64,000 nt of DNA from Candidatus Mailhella excrementigallinarum (lineage in GTDB: Bacteria > Desulfobacterota > Desulfovibrionia > Desulfovibrionales > Desulfovibrionaceae): contig CALUUZ010000002.1 of NCBI GenBank assembly GCA_944324075.1, positions 186,001 through 250,000 on the forward strand. The letters are read 5' to 3'. The notes under the pieces are model-generated. The model ran no database searches. It saw nothing but the letters and a program-made list of their open reading frames with translations, and was not told where the DNA came from. Below, in pieces: positions 34,697-44,364 of this stretch; positions within the stretch are counted from its first letter, which is position 1; each line of letters begins with the position of its first letter. Position numbers and translations under genes: made by a program.

Positions 34697-34827
34697 GCTC
34701 CGCCCGGAGCCTGGCAGCAAATGTCCGGACGGAAAAGAAATGTTCACTACCTTTTCCCGGTATGAGACAGGCGTGTTTCTCTGCATCCCTTCGGCTTTTA
34801 CACCGCATCAAGACAGGGAGAGAATGT

Positions 34828-36345
34828 ATGAATTTTGTGAAATCTTTCGTGATGGGGCTCGGCATGCTCGGGCTTTGCGCCGGTTCATCCCTGGCGGATA
34901 CCAACGTCATTCCCGTTGGCACCATCAAGTATGATCCGGCCAAATGCTGGAACAGCTATGTCATCCTGTCCCCCACGGTTCCCGGTTCCTCTGCCAAGCT
35001 GATTGACCGCAACGGCAATCTGGTCAAGGAATGGGATTGCATGGGCGGCAACGGCATGCCCAACAAGGTGTATCCCGGCGGGCATCTGCTGACGACCATC
35101 TATCCTCCCGTCAAGGCCGGCTCGCAGGATATGAACACCATTGCCATTCTGGACTTTGACAACAAGATTGTCCGCAAGTTCAACAAGTGGGAAAAGGTGG
35201 AAGCGAACGACGGACAGCCCCGGGAAGCGGACGGTTCTTCCTGGGTAGCCCGTCAGCATCATGACTATCAGCTTGAAGGTTCTTCCACCGGCTACTATGC
35301 GCCCGGCGTGGAGAAGAACGTGAAGCTGGACGGCAAGATGCTGGTGCTGGCGCATCGCAATACCATGAACGCCCGCATCAATTCGCAGAAACTGCTTGAC
35401 GACGCCATTTATATCGTGGACGGCAAGGGCGAGGTGATCTGGAAGTGGTTTGCCGCTGATCATTTTGCGGAATTCGGCTTTACCGATGCGGCCGTGAACA
35501 AGATTCGCTCCATGAATCCCCGCGGCGGCAAGGAACTGGGCGGCGTGGACTGGTTCCACATCAACTGCGCTTCCTGGCTGGGGCCGAACAAGTGGTATGA
35601 CGCGGGCGACAAGCGTTTTCATCCCGACAACATCATCTGCGACAGCCGCAACTCCTCGCATCTGTTCATCATTGACCATGAAACCGGCAACATCGTGTGG
35701 CAGGTCGCTCCTCCCTTTGTGGGCGAAGACGGCGCGCTCGGCCCGATCACCGGTGTGCACGGCACGCACATGATCCCCAAGGGGCTGCCCGGCGAAGGCA
35801 ATATCCTGATCTTCGACAACGGCGGAACCATGCCCGGTGACGTTTATCCCTCCCAGGCCCATGCCTGGAGCCGTATCATCGAATTTGATCCGGTGACCAA
35901 GGATCGTGTGTGGGAATACTCCGCCACCACCATGAAGGCTGCTCCCGGGCAGCACGGCTACCAGTTCTTCTTCTCGCCGTACATCTCCATCGCCCAGCGC
36001 CTGCCCAACGGCAATACGCTGATCGACGAGGGTGCCACCAGCCGTATCTTTGAAGTGACGCCCATGGGTGAAATCGTGTGGGAATATCGGTCTCCCTACA
36101 GCCGTCCGCTCGGTGATGTGGAAAAGAACGCCGGTGTGAACTACCGCGCATACGCCGTGCCTTACGAATGGGTGCCGCAGCTCAAGAAGCCGGTGGAAAC
36201 CCCGGTGAGCTATCCCTCCTTCCCCGGAAGTTTCATCATGCTTCCTGACGACAAGGGCAATATTCCCAACTTCAAGCCTACTGTGGATAAAGGCCCGGCC
36301 ATGCAGTTCAAGGATGTCTGGACCGTGAACCGTCCTGCGAAATAA
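34828..36345 (+). CDS. Arylsulfate sulfotransferase paralog 3 (Arg-type)
   Basis: A 505-residue Sec-exported ASST-family propeller; ATG 34828 after GGGAGAG; signal ends GSSLA. The mature N-terminus VIPVGTIKYDPAKCWNSYVIL defines subgroup A with paralogs 4, 7 and 9. Keeps DWFH (H244), CDSRNSSH, VHGTHMIPKGLPGEGN with IFDNGG, and WSRIIEF. The nucleophile position is Arg406 (TSRIFEV). Cys residues in KCW, INCAS and ICDSR could form a disulfide, as the single one does in E. coli AssT. Flanked by hairpins on both sides. Confidence 0.88.
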   Translation: MNFVKSFVMGLGMLGLCAGSSLADTNVIPVGTIKYDPAKCWNSYVILSPTVPGSSAKLIDRNGNLVKEWDCMGGNGMPNKVYPGGHLLTTIYPPVKAGSQDMNTIAILDFDNKIVRKFNKWEKVEANDGQPREADGSSWVARQHHDYQLEGSSTGYYAPGVEKNVKLDGKMLVLAHRNTMNARINSQKLLDDAIYIVDGKGEVIWKWFAADHFAEFGFTDAAVNKIRSMNPRGGKELGGVDWFHINCASWLGPNKWYDAGDKRFHPDNIICDSRNSSHLFIIDHETGNIVWQVAPPFVGEDGALGPITGVHGTHMIPKGLPGEGNILIFDNGGTMPGDVYPSQAHAWSRIIEFDPVTKDRVWEYSATTMKAAPGQHGYQFFFSPYISIAQRLPNGNTLIDEGATSRIFEVTPMGEIVWEYRSPYSRPLGDVEKNAGVNYRAYAVPYEWVPQLKKPVETPVSYPSFPGSFIMLPDDKGNIPNFKPTVDKGPAMQFKDVWTVNRPAK

Positions 36346-36354
36346 GGGGTCGAA

Positions 36355-36393
36355 GGGCGTCCTGTGCCATGCTGTTCATGGCGCGGGACGCCC
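36355..36393 (+). terminator. Hairpin between ASST3 and ASST4
   Basis: GGGCGTCC and GGACGCCC arms continue with GCCAT/ATGGC, 10 bp past the ASST3 stop, followed by TTCTGTCT. Confidence 0.65.
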
Positions 36394-36486
36394 TTCTGTC
36401 TGCAATCTGTGCCGCCGCTTGCCGAAGTTCCGGACGGCGCTTGTGCCGCAGAGCTTGGGAGAACGGTACACAAGGGAGAAGTCGCA

Positions 36487-37995
36487 ATGCAGTTTCTGAA
36501 AATTCTGGCAGCAGGACTGGGCATGGCCGCGCTGTGCGCCGGTTCCGCTCTGGCGGAAACGGATGTCATTCCGGTGGGAACCATCAAGTATGATCCGGCC
36601 AAATGCTGGAACAGCTATGTCATTCTGACTCCGGATGTTCCAGGCGCGTCGGCCAAGCTGATCGACCGCAACGGCAATCTGGTCAAGGAGTGGGATACGA
36701 GGGGCGGTTACGGCATGCCCAACAAGGTGTATCCCGGCGGACATCTGCTTACCAGCCTCTATCCTCATCTCAGTGAAGGGTCTCAGGATCTGAACACCAT
36801 CGCCCTTCTGGATTTCGACGGCAAGATCGTGCGCCAGTTCAACAAATGGCAGAAGCTGGAAAAAGGGGAACCCGGCCAGCCCGCCGAAGCGGACGGTTCG
36901 TACTGGGCGTCCCGCCAGCACCACGACTTCCAGCTTGAAGGATCACCGGTGGGTTACTATGCCCCCAGCGCAAAGCCGAAGCTGGACGGCAAGATGCTGG
37001 TGCTCGCGCATGCCAACGCCAAAAATCCGCGTATCAATCAGAACACGCTGCTTGATGACGTCATCTACATTGTGGACGGCAAGGGAGAGGTCGTCTGGAA
37101 ATGGTACGCCAACGAGCATTTCTCCCAGTTCGGATTCACCCAGCCCGCCATCAACAAACTGCAGACCATGAAGCCCCGCGGCAAGTCCCTGGGCGGAGTG
37201 GACTGGCTGCACATCAACTGCGCGTCCTGGCTGGGTCCGAACAAGTGGTATGACGCGGGCGACAAGCGTTTTCATCCTGACAATATCATCTGTGACAGCC
37301 GCAATTCCTCGCACCTGTTCATCATTGATCATGAAAGCGGCGATATCGTGTGGCAGGTGGCTCCGCCCTTTGTGGGCGCGGACGCCCAGCTCGCCCCGAT
37401 CACCGGGGTGCACGGCACGCACATGATTCCCAGGGGGCTGCCCGGCGAAGGCAATATCCTGATCTTCGACAACGGCGGTACCATGGCCGGAGACCTTTAC
37501 AGCGACACCCAGGCCCACGCCTGGAGCCGTGTCATCGAATTCGACCCGATCACCAAGAGCCGGGTATGGGAGTATTCGGCTCCGACCATGAAGGTGGCCC
37601 CCGGTCAGTTCGGGCAGAACTTCTTCTTCTCGCCCTTCATCTCCATTGCCCAGCGTCTGCCCAACGGCAACACGATGATCGACGAGGGCGCGACGGGGCG
37701 GGTGTTTGAAGTGACGCCGCGCGGCGAAATCGTGTGGGAATACCGTTCTCCCTACAGCTATGTCACGCCGCTCAAGGGCGTGATCAACTATCGCGCCTAT
37801 GCCGTGCCCTACGACTATGTGCCGCAGCTGAAAAAGCCGGTGGAAACGGCAGTGGTCGCTCCTTCCGTTCCGCATTCGTTCATCATGCTGCCGGACGTCA
37901 ACGGCAGTATTCCCGATTTCCGGCCGAAGATGGACAAGCTGCCCAATGTGCAGTTTGAGGAACCGTGGGTAGCCAATCCCCCCGCGAAGAAGTAA
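36487..37995 (+). CDS. Arylsulfate sulfotransferase paralog 4 (Arg-type)
   Basis: 502 residues, subgroup A; ATG 36487 after AAGGGAG; Sec signal ends GSALA. Very close to paralog 3 in sequence, so a recent tandem duplicate. Keeps DWLH (H242), CDSRNSSH, VHGTHMIPRGLPGEGN and WSRVIEF. Arg405 (TGRVFEV) stands at the nucleophile position. The long upstream frame to 36364 is an artefact. Followed by the His-type paralog 5 after a terminator-like hairpin. Confidence 0.88.
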   Translation: MQFLKILAAGLGMAALCAGSALAETDVIPVGTIKYDPAKCWNSYVILTPDVPGASAKLIDRNGNLVKEWDTRGGYGMPNKVYPGGHLLTSLYPHLSEGSQDLNTIALLDFDGKIVRQFNKWQKLEKGEPGQPAEADGSYWASRQHHDFQLEGSPVGYYAPSAKPKLDGKMLVLAHANAKNPRINQNTLLDDVIYIVDGKGEVVWKWYANEHFSQFGFTQPAINKLQTMKPRGKSLGGVDWLHINCASWLGPNKWYDAGDKRFHPDNIICDSRNSSHLFIIDHESGDIVWQVAPPFVGADAQLAPITGVHGTHMIPRGLPGEGNILIFDNGGTMAGDLYSDTQAHAWSRVIEFDPITKSRVWEYSAPTMKVAPGQFGQNFFFSPFISIAQRLPNGNTMIDEGATGRVFEVTPRGEIVWEYRSPYSYVTPLKGVINYRAYAVPYDYVPQLKKPVETAVVAPSVPHSFIMLPDVNGSIPDFRPKMDKLPNVQFEEPWVANPPAKK

Positions 37996-38004
37996 GTTTT
38001 TCCG

Positions 38005-38045
38005 ATCCGGCTGTCCGCCATGACGGGCATGGCGGACAGCCGGAT
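38005..38045 (+). terminator. Strong hairpin between ASST4 and ASST5
   Basis: A perfect 17-bp inverted repeat (ATCCGGCTGTCCGCCAT) with a 7-nt loop, flanked by T-rich sequence on both sides (TTTTTCC before, TTCATAC after). Confidence 0.8.
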
Positions 38046-38117
38046 TTCATACGGGTTTCGTCCGGAGACGCTCCGCGAAGAACGGCGGAGCCGACGGCAA
38101 ATCAAGAGGGTAGTGGA

Positions 38118-39515
38118 ATGCGTTTTCTGAAGTCTCTGGCGCTGGGCCTCGGCGCCGTCTGTCTGTGCGCGGGCGGCGCTTTTGCCGTGGAGAGCCTGAG
38201 CACGCCCACCGGCGTGCATGTCTGGAACAAGTACGGCGCGTACGATGGCTATACGCTGCTGTCGCCCAACATGACCAATGACGTGTACCTCATCGACATG
38301 AAGGGAGATGTGGTGCATACATGGCATACCGCCGGAAAGCCCGGTCTGTATGCCGAACTGCTGCCCAACGGAAATCTCCTGCGCGGCATCCGCTATGACC
38401 CGAAGCATGTGCCCTTCGGCGGAGTTTCCGGCGGTGTGCAGGAAATCGACTGGGACGGCAATGTGGTATGGGAACACAAGATTCATGGCCCCAGAGCCAA
38501 CCAGCACCATGCGTTCAGCCGCATGCCCAACGGAAATACCCTGATCGTCGCCTGGCAGTACAAGTCCTATGACGAAGCCGTGGCCAAGGGACGGAGGAAG
38601 GGCACCCTTCCCGCCAAGGCTGATCCCAAGGCCAAGTATCAGTATGACGGCCTGTGGGAAGACTATATTGTCGAAGTGGACAAGGACGGCAGGGAAGTAT
38701 GGTCCTGGCACACATGGGATCATATCGGCAAGGGCAAGGACAAGCTGGATATCAACTATAAGCTGCCCATCGCCAACTACTACGGGGATTCCGACTGGGT
38801 GCACATCAACTGTGTGACCTATATTCCGGAAACCGATCAGATATTGTTCACCGCGCGCAATTTCGGCGAAGTGTTTCTTGTGGACAAATCCACCGGCAGG
38901 ATCGCTTTCCGCTGGGGCAATCCCACAACCCATGATCCCAGGGCGAAGAAGCCCGGCTGGTGTGATGACGGCGATCAGAAGCTGTTCGGCCCCCATGACG
39001 CCACATGGCTTGGCGACGGGAGGATCATGCTGTTTGACAACGGCTGGAACCGGCCGAGCGTCAACCGTTCGCGCGCGGTCATCATCAACAGCAAAACGGG
39101 CGAACTGGAATGGGAATACCGGGCGCAGAACCCCAACGGATTCTATTCCGCCTATCAGGGCGCGGCCCAGATGCTGCCCAACGGCAATGTGCTGATCACA
39201 TCCACCAATACCGGGCATATTTTTGAAGTGACCAGGGGCAAGAAGCCCCATGTGGTGTGGGAATACGTCAGCCCCTGGACGCTGAAGGGGCCCGTTGCAC
39301 TGCTGGAAGATTCCCATTCCTTCGATGACCCCACCGGGCTGGAAGATATCAACATCATGAGCAACTTTGTGCATCGCGCCTTCCGCTACGGCAAGGATTA
39401 TCCCGGCCTCAAGGGACGCGATCTGTCAAAGGCTCAGGTTCTCTTCCCCAAGGCTCCCAAGTGGTATGAGCTGTGGGACAAGGCCGCCATGCTCAAGCCT
39501 GCTGAAATCAGGTAG
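38118..39515 (+). CDS. Arylsulfate sulfotransferase paralog 5 (His-type)
   Basis: 465 residues; ATG 38118 with GAGGG upstream; Sec signal ends GGAFA. The N-terminus (STPTGVHVWNKYGAYDGYTLLSP) differs from subgroup A. Keeps DWVH (H229), TARN in place of SRN, GPHDATWLGDGR with LFDNGWNRPS, and SRAVIIN. His367 in TGHIFEV aligns without gaps to the catalytic His of E. coli AssT, counted from the preceding FYS. It is therefore a better candidate for an active sulfotransferase than its neighbour paralog 4. Confidence 0.88.
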   Translation: MRFLKSLALGLGAVCLCAGGAFAVESLSTPTGVHVWNKYGAYDGYTLLSPNMTNDVYLIDMKGDVVHTWHTAGKPGLYAELLPNGNLLRGIRYDPKHVPFGGVSGGVQEIDWDGNVVWEHKIHGPRANQHHAFSRMPNGNTLIVAWQYKSYDEAVAKGRRKGTLPAKADPKAKYQYDGLWEDYIVEVDKDGREVWSWHTWDHIGKGKDKLDINYKLPIANYYGDSDWVHINCVTYIPETDQILFTARNFGEVFLVDKSTGRIAFRWGNPTTHDPRAKKPGWCDDGDQKLFGPHDATWLGDGRIMLFDNGWNRPSVNRSRAVIINSKTGELEWEYRAQNPNGFYSAYQGAAQMLPNGNVLITSTNTGHIFEVTRGKKPHVVWEYVSPWTLKGPVALLEDSHSFDDPTGLEDINIMSNFVHRAFRYGKDYPGLKGRDLSKAQVLFPKAPKWYELWDKAAMLKPAEIR

Positions 39516-39691
39516 GCGTCTCGGCAAGGAGGGGGGCAAGATTCAGTTCCATCGCCGGGCGTGCGCCTCCGGCTGGGAAGGACGAAAGAAAGTTCCCGAT
39601 CCGGTCCTTCCCCCTGTTCAGAGGAATCCCTTGCCCGAAAAGCAAAAAACGTCCGCTGCTCGGACGTATTAACCTGTAACCGGGAGGAATT

Positions 39692-41125
39692 ATGAAACGC
39701 TTTACTTCTCTTGCGGCAGCCGCCGTTCTTGCAGCGGCCTTTGCCGGGTCGGCAGTCGCTAATGAGGCTTTTCGCGGCCCGCTGGGCGTGCTTGCCAATG
39801 AGCCGGGCGTAACGGAAGGTTATGTTCTGCTTACTCCTCAGGGAAGCAAGACCAGCTACCTGATCGATAACAATGGTAAAATCGTCAATAAATGGGAAAG
39901 TGAATACAAGGGGTTCTGGGGCGAACTGAAGGCTGACGGCACGCTGTCCCGCCATGGGGTACTTCCTGAAATTGACTCCACCGGCCTCTGGCTTTTCGGC
40001 GGCGCTGCCGGGATCATGGAGGAGTTCGACTGGAACGGCAACAAGATCTGGGAATACAAGATGTATATTCCCGGCAAGGAAGTGTCGCACCACACCTATG
40101 AAATCATGCCCAACGGCAACTATCTGCTGCTCGGCTGGGAATTCAAGAGCTATGAGGAAGCCCTGGCCAAGGGTATGAAGCCCACCAAGGATCGCTACCT
40201 GTTCAAGGAAGGCTACACGGATGAGAAGCGTCACATCGACGGCATCTGGCCCGACTTTGTCCGTGAAGTGGATCGCGCCACCGGCAAGACCGTGTGGGAA
40301 TGGCATGTGTGGGATCATATCGGCAAGGGCAAAAACAAGATCGACATCAACAAGTTCTGCTCGGCCAAGGTTTACAGCGCCTACGCCGGGCCGGACTGGA
40401 CGCACTTCAACGGCGTTGCGTACAATCCCGATACCGATCAGATTGCGGTGACTTCCCGCAATCTGGCGGAAGTATTCGTTATCGATCGCAAGACCGGCGA
40501 TATCGTGTACCGCTGGGGCAATCCCGCCAACTACGGCGCGGGCAAGGCTCCTGCCGGCTATGCTGATGACGGCGATCAGAAACTGTGGGGGCCCCATGCT
40601 CCGGACTGGCTGCCCAACGGCAACCTTTCCATCATCGACAACGGCGCCCGCCGTCCTTCCCACAACTACACCCGCGCGGTGGAACTTGATCCGAAGACAA
40701 ATGCGGTGGTGTGGCAGTGGACGCCCATGGCGGTAAAGGCCAATCCCAGCAATTTCTACTCCCACTATCAGGACGGCGCGCAGAAGCTGCCCAACGGCAA
40801 CTGGATGCTGACCACCAGCAACGACGGTCATGTGATCGAAGTGACCAGCGACAAGAACATCGTGTGGGAACTTGCCAATCCTGTGCGTGAAGACAGAATC
40901 TACAAGGCCACCAACATCCACGGCAAGGGCGGCGCCAGCATTCACAAGGCGCTGCGCTATCCGGCCGACTTCCCCGGCTTCCAGGGCAAGAAGATGAAGA
41001 ATGAGGGCAAGTTCCCGAACTGGACTTCAGTCCTGTCCAAGGATGCCGTCCCCATGCCCGGAAGTGAAGCTCCCAAGGCCGCTCCGGTGAAGACCTACAA
41101 GCGTGTTGTGCCTGCAGCCGAATAA
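39692..41125 (+). CDS. Arylsulfate sulfotransferase paralog 6 (His-type)
   Basis: 477 residues; ATG 39692 after GGGAGGAAT; Sec signal ends GSAVA. The mature start NEAFRGPLGVL defines subgroup B with paralogs 8 and 10. Keeps DWTH (H238), TSRNLAEVFVID, GPHAPDWLPNGNLSIIDNG and YTRAVEL. His380 (DGHVIEV) is at the nucleophile position. It lacks the KCW/INC cysteines of subgroup A. The 176-bp gap upstream holds a short ACGTCCG/CGGACGT hairpin (39649-39667). Confidence 0.88.
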   Translation: MKRFTSLAAAAVLAAAFAGSAVANEAFRGPLGVLANEPGVTEGYVLLTPQGSKTSYLIDNNGKIVNKWESEYKGFWGELKADGTLSRHGVLPEIDSTGLWLFGGAAGIMEEFDWNGNKIWEYKMYIPGKEVSHHTYEIMPNGNYLLLGWEFKSYEEALAKGMKPTKDRYLFKEGYTDEKRHIDGIWPDFVREVDRATGKTVWEWHVWDHIGKGKNKIDINKFCSAKVYSAYAGPDWTHFNGVAYNPDTDQIAVTSRNLAEVFVIDRKTGDIVYRWGNPANYGAGKAPAGYADDGDQKLWGPHAPDWLPNGNLSIIDNGARRPSHNYTRAVELDPKTNAVVWQWTPMAVKANPSNFYSHYQDGAQKLPNGNWMLTTSNDGHVIEVTSDKNIVWELANPVREDRIYKATNIHGKGGASIHKALRYPADFPGFQGKKMKNEGKFPNWTSVLSKDAVPMPGSEAPKAAPVKTYKRVVPAAE

Positions 41126-41156
41126 ACGGTGAGAGAATAATGAAACTCTGACCCCT

Positions 41157-41198
41157 GCGCCGCACGTCATTCCGGGTTTTCCCGGCGATGTGCGGCGC
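41157..41198 (+). terminator. Hairpin between ASST6 and ASST7
   Basis: GCGCCGCACGTC and GATGTGCGGCGC arms with an inner CCGGG/CCCGG stem, followed by TTCTGATT. Confidence 0.7.
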
Positions 41199-41218
41199 TT
41201 CTGATTAAGGAGATTCGC

Positions 41219-42718
41219 ATGAATATGCTGCGTGCCGTCATGGCCGGACTATGCGTCGTCAGCCTGTGTGCAGGCGCGGCTCAGGCCAAGTCTTCCGTAC
41301 ATCCGGTGGGAACCTTGCGCTATGACCCTGCCAAATGCTGGAACAGCTATGTCATTCTCGCCAACGAAGGGGGCTCGGGCGGTTCCGCCAAGCTGATCGA
41401 TCGCAACGGCAATCTTGTGCATGAGTGGGATCAGAAAGGCGGACAGGGGTTCCCGAACAAGGTGTATCCCGGCGGCTATCTGCTGACCTCCCTGTACCCC
41501 GGCCTGAGCACGGGCTTTCAGGACTGCAACACTGTTGCCCTGCTGGACTTTGACGGCAACCTGGTACGCAAGTTCAGCAAACTTCAGAAGGTGGAGAAGG
41601 GCGAACCCGGCCAGCCCGCCGAAGCGGACGGCACCTACTGGGTTTCGCGGCAGCATCATGATTTCCAGCTTGAAGGCTCGTCCGTGGGGTACTATGCGCC
41701 CGGCGTGGAGAGTTCCCTTCGCAGGGACGGCAGGATGCTGGTGCTGGCCCATGAAAACGTCAGAGCCCCGAAAATCAATCTCCAGCAGCTCATCGACGAC
41801 GTGATCGTCATTGTGGACAAGGATGAAAATATCCTGTGGAAGTGGAATGCTTCCGATCACTTTGACGAGTTCGGCTTCACGGCGGAAGCGGCGGGACAAA
41901 CCAGAGCGCTGGGTGAAGTGCGCATCAAGGAACATCAGGGCGTGGACTGGTTCCATATCAACTGCGCGTCCTGGCTGGGGCCGAACAAATGGTATGACGC
42001 GGGCGACGAACGTTTTCATCCGGACAATATCATTGCCGACAGCCGCAATACTTCCCACATGTTCATCATTGATCACAAGACGGGCAGGATCGTGTGGCAG
42101 GCGGCGCCTCCCTTTGTGGGCGAGGATGCGCAGCTTGTGCCGATGGAAGGCATCCATCATACGCACATGATTCCCAGGGGGCTGCCCGGCGAAGGCAACA
42201 TCATGGTGTTTGACAACGGAGGGATTGACAACACCTACCCGACGATGAACCACAGTTGGAGCCGTGTGGTGGAATACAACCCCGTCACCAAGACGCCGGT
42301 ATGGGAATATTCCGCAGGCATGAACGGCATTCCGAACGGCATGTTCGGCGATGATTTCTTCTTCAGCCCCTTCATCAGCAATGCCCAGCGCCTGCCCAAC
42401 GGCAACACGCTGATTTGTGAAGGCTCTTCCAGCCGCATCATTGAAGTGACGCCCAAGCTGGAAATCGTATGGGAATACGTCAATCCCTACAATTATGTGG
42501 AAGCGTTCAAGCATGGGTACACCTACCGCGCCTATGCCGTTCCCTACGAGTGGGTGCCGCAGTTGAAAAAGCCCACGGAAGCCGCCGTTGTTCCGCCGGC
42601 CAATGAGGTCATCCTGATTCCCGACGTCAACGGCAATATTCCTGCCTACAGGCCGACAGTGGACAAGCGGGAATCGGTACAGTTCGGCCGGCCCTGCGTC
42701 ATTGTTCCCAAAAAATAG
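41219..42718 (+). CDS. Arylsulfate sulfotransferase paralog 7 (Arg-type)
   Basis: 499 residues, subgroup A (VHPVGTLRYDPAKCWNSYVIL); ATG 41219 after AAGGAGA; Sec signal ends AAQA. Keeps DWFH (H246), ADSRNTSH, HHTHMIPRGLPGEGN with VFDNGG, and WSRVVEY. Arg406 (SSRIIEV) stands at the nucleophile position. It forms an Arg/His pair with paralog 8 downstream; a weak GAGGCG/CGCCTC hairpin (42727-42751) separates them. Confidence 0.88.
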   Translation: MNMLRAVMAGLCVVSLCAGAAQAKSSVHPVGTLRYDPAKCWNSYVILANEGGSGGSAKLIDRNGNLVHEWDQKGGQGFPNKVYPGGYLLTSLYPGLSTGFQDCNTVALLDFDGNLVRKFSKLQKVEKGEPGQPAEADGTYWVSRQHHDFQLEGSSVGYYAPGVESSLRRDGRMLVLAHENVRAPKINLQQLIDDVIVIVDKDENILWKWNASDHFDEFGFTAEAAGQTRALGEVRIKEHQGVDWFHINCASWLGPNKWYDAGDERFHPDNIIADSRNTSHMFIIDHKTGRIVWQAAPPFVGEDAQLVPMEGIHHTHMIPRGLPGEGNIMVFDNGGIDNTYPTMNHSWSRVVEYNPVTKTPVWEYSAGMNGIPNGMFGDDFFFSPFISNAQRLPNGNTLICEGSSSRIIEVTPKLEIVWEYVNPYNYVEAFKHGYTYRAYAVPYEWVPQLKKPTEAAVVPPANEVILIPDVNGNIPAYRPTVDKRESVQFGRPCVIVPKK

Positions 42719-42813
42719 CTGACCGTGAGGCGTCGCATGCGCGGCCGCCTCCCCTGTTCAGGGCATGTTCGTCTTGAACCTGCCTTCACCTGTTACGGTA
42801 AAGGATGTGTCGT

Positions 42814-44211
42814 ATGAATCGCATGTTGACCGGATGTCTCGGCCTGGCCTTTCTGGCGGCAAGCGCGCTGCCCGCGCTTGCGTACGAGGCGTTTCAGGGG
42901 CCGCTTGGCCTGCTGCAGAAAGGACAGGGAACGTATGAAGGCTACACCCTGCTGGCTCCGCAGGACTCCACGATGACGTATCTGCTGGATATGGACGGCA
43001 GGGTCGTGAATGAATGGAAGAGCGAATATCCCTGTTTTTATGCCGAACTGCTGCCCAACGGCGGCATGCTTCGTCATTCCCGCATTCCCGATGCCGCCCC
43101 CAACTTCGGCGGCGCGGCAGGCCTGCTGGAGGAATTTGACTGGTCCGGCAAGAAAATATGGGAGTACAAGTGCTATACACCAGGAAAGGAAGTGTCGCAT
43201 CATACCTTTGAAGTGATGCCCAACGGCAACATACTGCTTCCCGTATGGCAGTACCACAGCTATGACGAAGCCATTGCCAAGGGGCTTGATCCGGATAAGC
43301 TTGGCCGCGCCATGCTTCCTGACGGGGTCAAGGTCGGCAAGGGAATGGTCAGGGGAATCTGGCCCGATGTCATCCGTGAAGTGGAACGCGGCACCGGAAA
43401 GACTGTCTGGGAATGGAAGGTGTGGGATCACATCGGCACAACGCCGGACAAATTCGACATCAATGCGTTCTGCGACCTCGGCAATATCATGCTCTGGCTG
43501 GCCGGGCCGGACTGGATACACCTGAACGGCGTGGCATATAACCCGGAAACAAATGAGATAGCCTTCACTTCCCGCAACCTCGGCGAAGTATTCATCATTG
43601 ATTACAAGAAAAACGGCGGCATCAAGTACCGCTGGGGCAACCCCGGCAACTACGGCCAGGGCAGACTGCCCTGGGGGTACGGCAAGGATGGGAGCCAGAA
43701 GCTGTGGGGCCCTCATGCTCCCGACTGGACGCCCGAAGGCACGCTGACGATTATGGACAACGGCTGTTACCGTCCTTCCGGCAATTATACCCGCGCCGTG
43801 GAGCTGGACCCTAAAAAGAACGCCGTGGTATGGGAGTGGAAGCCGGAGAACGTGAAGGCGGAGGACAGCAACTTCTATTCCGCGTTCCAGAACGGCGCGC
43901 AGAAGCTGCCCAACGGCAACTGGCTGATCACGACATCTTCTCCCGGCCATATCATTGAAGTGACCGGGGACAAGAGCGTCGTATGGGAATATGTGAATCC
44001 CGTTCGTGAAGACAAGGTCTATGCCCTGAGCAACAGCCACGGCGGAAACGGCGATCCCGTGCACAAGGCGCTGCGCTACGGCAGGGACTGGCCCGGGTTC
44101 AAGGGCAGGGACATGAGCGCCAAGCGGGATCTGATGCCTGCGGGTTCTCCTGACTGGCTGAAGGTTTTCGCCGGGTGCGAAACCGTGCCCATGCCCGCTG
44201 CAAAGAAATAG
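42814..44211 (+). CDS. Arylsulfate sulfotransferase paralog 8 (His-type)
   Basis: 465 residues, subgroup B (YEAFQGPLGLL). I choose the ATG at 42814 because AAAGGA has proper spacing to it; 42805 overlaps that site. Sec signal ends PALA. Keeps DWIH (H236), TSRNLGEVFIID, GPHAPDWTPEGTLTIMDNG and YTRAVEL. His379 (PGHIIEV) is at the nucleophile position. The sequence is closest to paralog 10. Confidence 0.88.
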   Translation: MNRMLTGCLGLAFLAASALPALAYEAFQGPLGLLQKGQGTYEGYTLLAPQDSTMTYLLDMDGRVVNEWKSEYPCFYAELLPNGGMLRHSRIPDAAPNFGGAAGLLEEFDWSGKKIWEYKCYTPGKEVSHHTFEVMPNGNILLPVWQYHSYDEAIAKGLDPDKLGRAMLPDGVKVGKGMVRGIWPDVIREVERGTGKTVWEWKVWDHIGTTPDKFDINAFCDLGNIMLWLAGPDWIHLNGVAYNPETNEIAFTSRNLGEVFIIDYKKNGGIKYRWGNPGNYGQGRLPWGYGKDGSQKLWGPHAPDWTPEGTLTIMDNGCYRPSGNYTRAVELDPKKNAVVWEWKPENVKAEDSNFYSAFQNGAQKLPNGNWLITTSSPGHIIEVTGDKSVVWEYVNPVREDKVYALSNSHGGNGDPVHKALRYGRDWPGFKGRDMSAKRDLMPAGSPDWLKVFAGCETVPMPAAKK

Positions 44212-44227
44212 CCGTGTCCGCATTATC

Positions 44228-44261
44228 GTCCCGCGCGGGAACACTGGCTCCCGCGCGGGAC
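44228..44261 (+). terminator. Perfect hairpin between ASST8 and ASST9
   Basis: GTCCCGCGCGGGA and its complement (13 bp) with an 8-nt loop, 17 bp past the stop; each arm is also self-complementary. Confidence 0.7.
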
Positions 44262-44283
44262 GTGTGGAGCATGACATGGACGA

Positions 44284-44326
44284 TTGCGCAGGGAGAGGGA
44301 ACATGCGTGTTCCCCGCGCCGGTCGT
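44284..44326 (+). repeat. Conserved leader element upstream of ASST9
   Basis: GCGCAGGGAGAGGGAACATG followed by GTTCCCCGCGCCGG recurs almost unchanged at 45969-46011 before ASST10. It includes a GGGAAC/GTTCCC hairpin. The copies lie ~40 and ~30 bp before the next start, so the element may be an operator or an mRNA structure. Confidence 0.7.
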
Positions 44327-44364
44327 GCAGGAACAGTTTAATCGAGCGGATTGAGGAGATGTGA

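Noticed and set aside
34655-34827. Sigma-54 promoter before ASST3
   Set aside because: The best GG...GC pair (around CAGGCGTG...CTGCAT) has 11 bp between the invariant pairs instead of 10, and there is no nearby activator palindrome.
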